DNA of 64,000 nt from Nonomuraea pusilla (GTDB taxonomy: Bacteria > Actinomycetota > Actinomycetes > Streptosporangiales > Streptosporangiaceae), in NCBI RefSeq assembly GCF_900109355.1, contig NZ_FOBF01000005.1, positions 434,001 to 498,000 on the forward strand. The letters are read 5' to 3'. Of the stretch, positions 59,819-64,000 are shown one piece after another. The notes beneath the pieces were generated by a model, which worked only from the letters and a program-made list of their open reading frames with translations, was not told where the DNA came from and did no database searches. Position 1 is the first letter of the stretch. Each line of letters begins with the position of its first letter. The position numbers and the translations under genes were made by a program.

Positions 59819-61266
59819 CGGTCACGCCCCAGGCCGAGCCTCAGTCCGAGCCCCAGGCGCCGCCGCGGGCGGCCTTCCAGGCGGCCCCGCGCAGGGCGAC
59901 GCGGCCGCACCGCGCCGACGGCGCCACCGTGGCCGTCGTGTTCGTGGTGATCCTGATGATCGTCCCGGCGCGGCTGGTCTTCCGCGGGCTGTCGTTCGCG
60001 ATCACGCCGGCCGAGGCCGTCGGACTGTTCGCCATGGTGTGGTGGCTGTGCGCGCACTTCACCGACACGCTCGGCGCCGCCAAGGGCCGCACCCTCGTCC
60101 GCACCGCCGTCTTCGTGTACGCCGCCTCGCTGCTCGCCACGTACGCGTACGCGACGGCCGGCTACCTGCCGAGGGACGAGCTGGACCTCGCCGACCACCT
60201 GGCCGTGACCGCCACCTCCATGATCGGCGTGGTGCTGCTCGTGGTCGACGGCGTGCGCGGCAGGGACCGGCTGGACCTGGTGCTGAAGAGCGTCGCGGTG
60301 ATGGGCGCCGTGCTGGGCGTGATCGGCGCGGTGCAGTTCCTGGTCAGGTTCGACCCGACCGCGTACATGGTGCTGCCGGGCCTGCGCTACACGCAGCAGG
60401 AGCTGTTCATCCTGGAGCGCAACGGCCTCAGCAGGGTGGCCGCCACGACGGGCCACCCGATCGAGTTCGCGGTGGTGTGCGCGATGATCCTGCCGATCGC
60501 ACTGCACTTCGCCTTCCGCGCCAGGGAGCAGGGCCGGCCGTCGCTGCGCTGGTGGGTGTGCGCGGCGCTGATCGCGTCGGGGATGGTCTTCTCGGTGTCG
60601 CGTTCGGCCTTCGTCGGCCTGGCGGGGGCCGCGGCGGTGCTGCTGGTGGGCTGGCCCCGGGTGCGGCGGCTGCTGGCCGCGGGCGCGATGCTGCTGTTCC
60701 TGGCGGCGGTGAAGGTGGCGGTGCCGGGCGTGCTCGGCGCCATCGTGAACCTGTTCACGACGATCTCGACCGACTCCAGCCTGCGCTGGCGGACGATGGA
60801 CTACGCCACCGCCGCCACCGAGATCGCCAGGCACCCGTGGCTGGGCCGCGGCCTGGGCACCTGGTACGCCCCCAAGTACCTCGTCTTCGACAACCAGTAC
60901 ATCCTGACGGCCGTCGAGACGGGGCTGATCGGCCTGGCGGCGTTCGTGGGCCTGTTCGCGGCGGGGATCTGGTCGGCGCTGCGGGCGAGGCGGCTCGCGG
61001 CGGGCCCGGTGGACCGCGACCTCGGGCTGACGCTCGCGGCCTGCCTGGTGGTGCCGCTGATCGGGTCGGCGACGTTCGACCTGCGCTCGTACGCGGTGGT
61101 GACGGGGCTGTCGTTCCTGCTGGTGGGCGCGGCGGGGGCGCTCCTCAGGGAGGCGCGCCCCGGGGAGGCGCGCCCGGGGGAGGCGCGTCACAGGGAGGCG
61201 CGTCTCAGGCGCCGAGACGGCGGCGCAGGTCCTTCCACGAGCCCGCCGACAGGTCACGCCCGCTGA
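59815..61266 (+). CDS. O-antigen ligase/polymerase-like membrane protein (Wzy-like)
   Basis: 483 aa with 10-12 helices and a large loop containing the Wzy_C-type stretch SSLRWRTMDYATAATEIARHPWLGRGLGTW, then DNQYILTAVETGLIGLAAF. Likely polymerises repeat units or ligates glycan to a lipid. The N-terminus is Pro/Gln/Ala rich. The C-terminus is a 15-base DNA repeat (EARPGEARPGEARHREAR). Coupled to the Wzz-like gene; the last 62 bases overlap the convergent RmlC-like gene. Confidence 0.85.
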   Translation: MTVTPQAEPQSEPQAPPRAAFQAAPRRATRPHRADGATVAVVFVVILMIVPARLVFRGLSFAITPAEAVGLFAMVWWLCAHFTDTLGAAKGRTLVRTAVFVYAASLLATYAYATAGYLPRDELDLADHLAVTATSMIGVVLLVVDGVRGRDRLDLVLKSVAVMGAVLGVIGAVQFLVRFDPTAYMVLPGLRYTQQELFILERNGLSRVAATTGHPIEFAVVCAMILPIALHFAFRAREQGRPSLRWWVCAALIASGMVFSVSRSAFVGLAGAAAVLLVGWPRVRRLLAAGAMLLFLAAVKVAVPGVLGAIVNLFTTISTDSSLRWRTMDYATAATEIARHPWLGRGLGTWYAPKYLVFDNQYILTAVETGLIGLAAFVGLFAAGIWSALRARRLAAGPVDRDLGLTLAACLVVPLIGSATFDLRSYAVVTGLSFLLVGAAGALLREARPGEARPGEARHREARLRRRDGGAGPSTSPPTGHAR

Positions 61267-61753
61267 TCGCGGTGACGGGCAGCGGCCAGGCGATGGCGAG
61301 GTCGGGGTCGTCGTAGCGGACGGAGACGTCCTCGGCCGGGTCGTGCTCCCTGTCGATGCGGTAGCAGACGTCGGCCTGCCCGGTCAGCGCCTGGTAGCCG
61401 TGGAGCAGGCCGGGCGGGACGTACAGGTGGGCGAACGCCTCGTCGTCGAGGACGACGCTCATGGCCTGCCCGAAGGTGGGCGAGCCGGGCCTGGCGTCGA
61501 CGAGCACGTCGTGGACGGCGCCGCGGGCGCACCTGACGAGCTTCGCCTCGCCGCGTCCTGAGCGCCCGTGCAGCGCCCTGACGGTGCCGAGGCGGGAGCG
61601 CGACTGGCTGTCCTGGATGAAGGCGGCGGGGTCGAGGCCGTGGGCGGCGGCCACGGCCGCGTCGAACGTGCGCGTGAACAGGCCCCTGTCGTCGTGGTGC
61701 GGCGTGGGGTGGAAGATCAGGACCCCGTCGAGCGTGCCTCGTTCCACTCTCAT
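61205..61753 (-). CDS. RmlC-like dTDP-4-keto-sugar epimerase family protein
   Basis: 182 aa cupin fold. VRALHGRSGRGEAKLVRCARG keeps the catalytic His, and DVCYRIDREHDPAEDVSVRYDDPDLAIAWP (two motifs) is the family end. Where classical RmlC has a Tyr pair before the Pro, this one has Glu-His, so the general-acid Tyr seems absent. It may be a single-position epimerase or act on another keto-sugar. ATG 61753; the longer frame upstream is not needed. Convergent overlap with the Wzy-like gene. Confidence 0.78.
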   Translation of the reverse strand: MRVERGTLDGVLIFHPTPHHDDRGLFTRTFDAAVAAAHGLDPAAFIQDSQSRSRLGTVRALHGRSGRGEAKLVRCARGAVHDVLVDARPGSPTFGQAMSVVLDDEAFAHLYVPPGLLHGYQALTGQADVCYRIDREHDPAEDVSVRYDDPDLAIAWPLPVTAISGRDLSAGSWKDLRRRLGA

Positions 61754-61798
61754 GCCGCCATGGTCGCGGATCGTCGCCGCGCCCGGCCAGGCCCAGCG

Positions 61799-61824
61799 GT
61801 AACGCAATTTCCGCCCATATCGAT
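61799..61824 (+). promoter_or_regulatory. Shared GTAAC-N17-CGAT promoter, TagA/WecG gene
   Basis: GTAAC at 61799-61803, 17 bases, CGAT at 61821-61824, 19 bases before the ATG, so any leader is very short. Confidence 0.6.
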
Positions 61825-61843
61825 TATCAGGCGAAAGGTCGGG

Positions 61844-62821
61844 ATGACTGGGGGCTCGGCCAGGAAAAGGAGCGAGGACATTCCGGCGGATCCCTTCCTG
61901 ACGGCGCCCGGCGCATCGGAACCTGACGCATCAGGACCCGGCGCATCAGGGCCGGGCGCATCAGGGCCGGGTGCATCAGGGCCGGGTGCATCAGGACCCG
62001 GCGCACCGTCGCGGGTGCGCGTGGGCGCGATCGAGGTCATGGCCGTCACCGAGGCGGCCGTCGCCGAGCAGGTCGCCCTCGGCTGGTCGCGTGGCGAGGG
62101 AGGCGCGATCGTCACCGCCAACGTGGACATCGTCAGGGCCGCCACCCGCGACCCCGCGCTCGCCGCCCTCGTCGCCCGCTTCGAGCTGGTCGTCGCCGAC
62201 GGCATGCCGGTGGTGTGGGCGGGACGCCTGGCCGGCGTCCGGTTGCCCGAGCGGGTGACCGGCGCGTCGCTCGTCCACACCCTGGCGCGGCGCGCCGCCC
62301 GCGACGGGCGCTCCGTCTACCTCCTGGGCGGCGAGCCGGGCGTGCCCGAGGCCGCCGCGCGGGCGCTCGCCGGCCGGTTCCCGGGGCTGCGGGTCGCGGG
62401 CACGCACGCGCCGCCGTTCGGTTTCGACGCCGACCGGGACGGGCGGCGCGAGGCCGTGCGCCGCGTCGCCGAGGCCCGTCCCGACCTGGTGCTCGTCGGT
62501 CTCGGCTTCCCCAAGCAGGAACGGCTCATCGAGGACCTGCGCGCCGCGCACCCCCGCGCCTGGTACCTGGGCTGCGGCGCCGGCATCGCGATGGCGGCAG
62601 GGCGGTTCCGCCGCGCCCCCGCCGCCCTGCAGCGCGTGGGCGGCGAGTGGCTGCACAGGCTCGTGCTGGAACCGCGCCGCCTGGCCCGCCGCTACCTGCG
62701 CGACGACGCCCCCTTCGCCGTCGCGCTGCTCGCCCGCGCGCTCCTCGCCCGTGCTCTTCTCGTCCGTTCCCGCGTCACCCGCGCGCTCCTCGTGAGGGCA
62801 GGCCGCGACCGTCGATCCTGA
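61844..62821 (+). CDS. WecG/TagA/CpsF family glycosyltransferase
   Basis: 325 aa. The family core covers residues ~60-255: ANVDIVRAATRDPAL, VVADGMPVVWAGRL (catalytic DGMP), VYLLGGEPGVPEAAA, LVGLGFPKQERLIEDLR, CGAGIAMAAGRFRRAP. Members transfer N-acetylmannosamine-type sugars to lipid-linked acceptors. The N-terminus holds a (GASGP)n repeat from a 15-base DNA unit (about 61927-62003), and the C-terminus ends with ALLARALLARALL-type repeats. ATG 61844. Confidence 0.88.
   Translation: MTGGSARKRSEDIPADPFLTAPGASEPDASGPGASGPGASGPGASGPGASGPGAPSRVRVGAIEVMAVTEAAVAEQVALGWSRGEGGAIVTANVDIVRAATRDPALAALVARFELVVADGMPVVWAGRLAGVRLPERVTGASLVHTLARRAARDGRSVYLLGGEPGVPEAAARALAGRFPGLRVAGTHAPPFGFDADRDGRREAVRRVAEARPDLVLVGLGFPKQERLIEDLRAAHPRAWYLGCGAGIAMAAGRFRRAPAALQRVGGEWLHRLVLEPRRLARRYLRDDAPFAVALLARALLARALLVRSRVTRALLVRAGRDRRS
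61927..62003 (+). repeat. 15-base in-frame repeat in TagA/WecG gene
   Basis: About five copies of GCATCAGG(G/A)CC(G/C)GG(C/T), encoding the Ala-Ser-Gly-Pro-Gly unit. Confidence 0.88.
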
Positions 62822-62835
62822 GAGGCCACGACCGC

Positions 62836-64000
62836 ATGCTCGCGATAGTGATCGTCACGTACTTCAGCGAACGGGTGATCGGCGACTGCCTGCGCTCGCT
62901 GCCCAGGGCGGGCGCGGGCGGCGCCCGCGTGATCGTGGTGGACAACGGTTCCGCCGACGCGACGCTCGCCCGCGCCCGCGAGGCCATGCCGGACGTCGAG
63001 GTGGTCGCGACGGGACGCAACGCCGGGTTCGCGGCGGGCGTGAACGCGGGCGTGGCCGCCGCGCCCGGCTGCGACGTCCTCGTGCTCAACCCGGACGTCA
63101 GGCTGGCCCCCGGCGCGATCGCCGCGCTGCGCGCCGCCCTGGACGTGCCCGGCACGGGGGTCGCCGTGCCCCGCCTGACCGGCGAGGACGGCACGACCCA
63201 CCTCTCGCTGCGGCGGCGGCCCACCGTGCTGCGGGCGCTCGGCGAGGCGCTGCTCGGCGGCCACCGGGCCGGACGGCACGCCCCGCTCGGCGAGCTGGTC
63301 GTCGCGCCGGAGTCGTACGCCAGGCCGGGCACGGCCGCGTGGGCCACGGGCGCCGCCTGGCTGGTCTCCCGCCGCTGCCTCGACGCGACGGGCCCCCTCG
63401 ACGAGCGCTACTTCCTGTACTCGGAGGAGACCGAGTACCTGCTGCGGGCCGGCGACCTCGGCTTCGAGGTCCGCTACACGCCGGACGCGGTCGCCGTCCA
63501 CCTGGGGGGCGAGCAGGAGACGTCCAGCGGGCTGTGGGCGCTGTCGGCGGCGAACCGGGTCAGGCTGCACAGGGAGCGCCACGGCCGGGCGCGGGCCCTG
63601 GCGATGAGGCTGGCCGTCACGCTCAACGAGGCGCTGCGGGCCGCCGCCAGGGGCCGCGCGGGCGGTGCCCGCCACCGGGCCGCGCTGCGGGCGCTGTGGC
63701 CGCCGCGGCGCTGGCCGGCGAGACCTCCCGGCACGCCGGAGCCGCCGGGTTACGTGTGCTTCTCCGCGCAGGACTGGTGGTACCACAACCGGGCGCACTC
63801 GGACTTCCAGCTCATGCGCTCGATCGCCGCCCACCGCAGGGTGCTGGTCGTCAACAGCATCGGCATGCGCATGCCGACGCCCGGCAGGTCCACGCAGGTC
63901 GCCCGGCGCATCCTGCGCAAGCTGGGCAGCGTCGCCAGGTTCCTGCGCGAGCCGCAGCCCGGCTTCCACGTCATGTCGCCGCTGCCGCTGCCGTTCTACG
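62836..64000 (+). CDS. Family 2 glycosyltransferase fused to a second transferase domain, 3' end cut
   Basis: Open from ATG 62836 to the right edge (388 codons, no stop). Residues 1-280 are a rhamnosyltransferase-type GT2: MLAIVIVTYFSERVIGDCLRS, VVDNGSADATLARA, GRNAGFAAGVNAGV, LNPDVRL, and DERYFLYSEETEYLLRAGDLG. After a basic linker, residues ~305 onward (GYVCFSAQDWWYHNRAHSDF, LVVNSIGMRMPTPG) look like the start of a GT-B (GT1/GT4-like) transferase. So it is likely a two-domain enzyme adding two sugars in turn. The end lies outside the window. Confidence 0.82.
   Translation, partial: MLAIVIVTYFSERVIGDCLRSLPRAGAGGARVIVVDNGSADATLARAREAMPDVEVVATGRNAGFAAGVNAGVAAAPGCDVLVLNPDVRLAPGAIAALRAALDVPGTGVAVPRLTGEDGTTHLSLRRRPTVLRALGEALLGGHRAGRHAPLGELVVAPESYARPGTAAWATGAAWLVSRRCLDATGPLDERYFLYSEETEYLLRAGDLGFEVRYTPDAVAVHLGGEQETSSGLWALSAANRVRLHRERHGRARALAMRLAVTLNEALRAAARGRAGGARHRAALRALWPPRRWPARPPGTPEPPGYVCFSAQDWWYHNRAHSDFQLMRSIAAHRRVLVVNSIGMRMPTPGRSTQVARRILRKLGSVARFLREPQPGFHVMSPLPLPFY

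Overview
The window is high-GC DNA (about 70% G+C) with frequent GTG and TTG starts, dense operons and many 4-base ATGA/GTGA stop-start overlaps. Together with a nuoMN-polyprenyl diphosphate synthase arrangement, this points to a filamentous actinomycete. A Streptosporangiales-type genome such as Nonomuraea is my guess, not something proved here. No rRNA, tRNA, CRISPR array or intact insertion sequence is visible.

Bases 1-4.4 kb hold the end of the respiratory complex I operon (nuoM partial, nuoN), the polyprenyl diphosphate synthase that probably makes the menaquinone tail, and a RarD permease. Bases 4.4-16.3 kb are a mosaic of small accessory units: MsrA; a coupled M24/SRPBCC/metallo-beta-lactamase-fold operon behind a large LuxR-type ATPase regulator; a divergent cluster with two regulators, a PEP-synthase-like ATP-grasp/phosphohistidine protein and a histidine phosphatase; a VOC protein with its divergent WYL regulator; and a HigBA-type toxin-antitoxin pair. 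Gene remnants follow (nitrilase N-terminus joined to a RelE-like C-terminus). Bases 16.7-32.2 kb carry a two-component system, a serine hydrolase, an SPFH/RHH/GPP34 operon, a complete branched-chain amino acid ABC transporter (livJHMGF type), a frameshifted small membrane protein, YjbR and GNAT proteins, and a DMT exporter with its GntR regulator.

From 32.4 kb to the right edge lies a large surface-polysaccharide locus. It contains a WbaP-like initiating transferase, dTDP-rhamnose genes (rmlA, B, D, C and a second RmlC-like gene), and a tightly coupled sugar-modification cassette (C-methyltransferase, cytidylyltransferase-like protein, PIG-L deacetylase, SDR, DUF4910 protein, duplicated Cys-rich protein). 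It also holds a Wzx-like flippase, glycosyltransferases, two Wzz-like proteins, an O-antigen polymerase/ligase-like protein, a TagA/WecG transferase, an acyltransferase and three Fe(II)/2-oxoglutarate-type dioxygenases. A catabolic island sits inside it (47.6-55.4 kb): a secreted PL6-type lyase, an AraC regulator, a hydroxyacid dehydrogenase, a sugar ABC importer without its own ATPase, and a cytoplasmic GH29 fucosidase.

The most unusual signal is regulatory. Five gene starts in the polysaccharide locus are preceded by the same spaced motif, GTAAC-N17/18-CGA(T/G), including both sides of one divergent pair. This looks like an extracytoplasmic-function (ECF) sigma regulon. A second window-wide oddity is in-frame expansion of short repeats in linkers or termini of many unrelated proteins.
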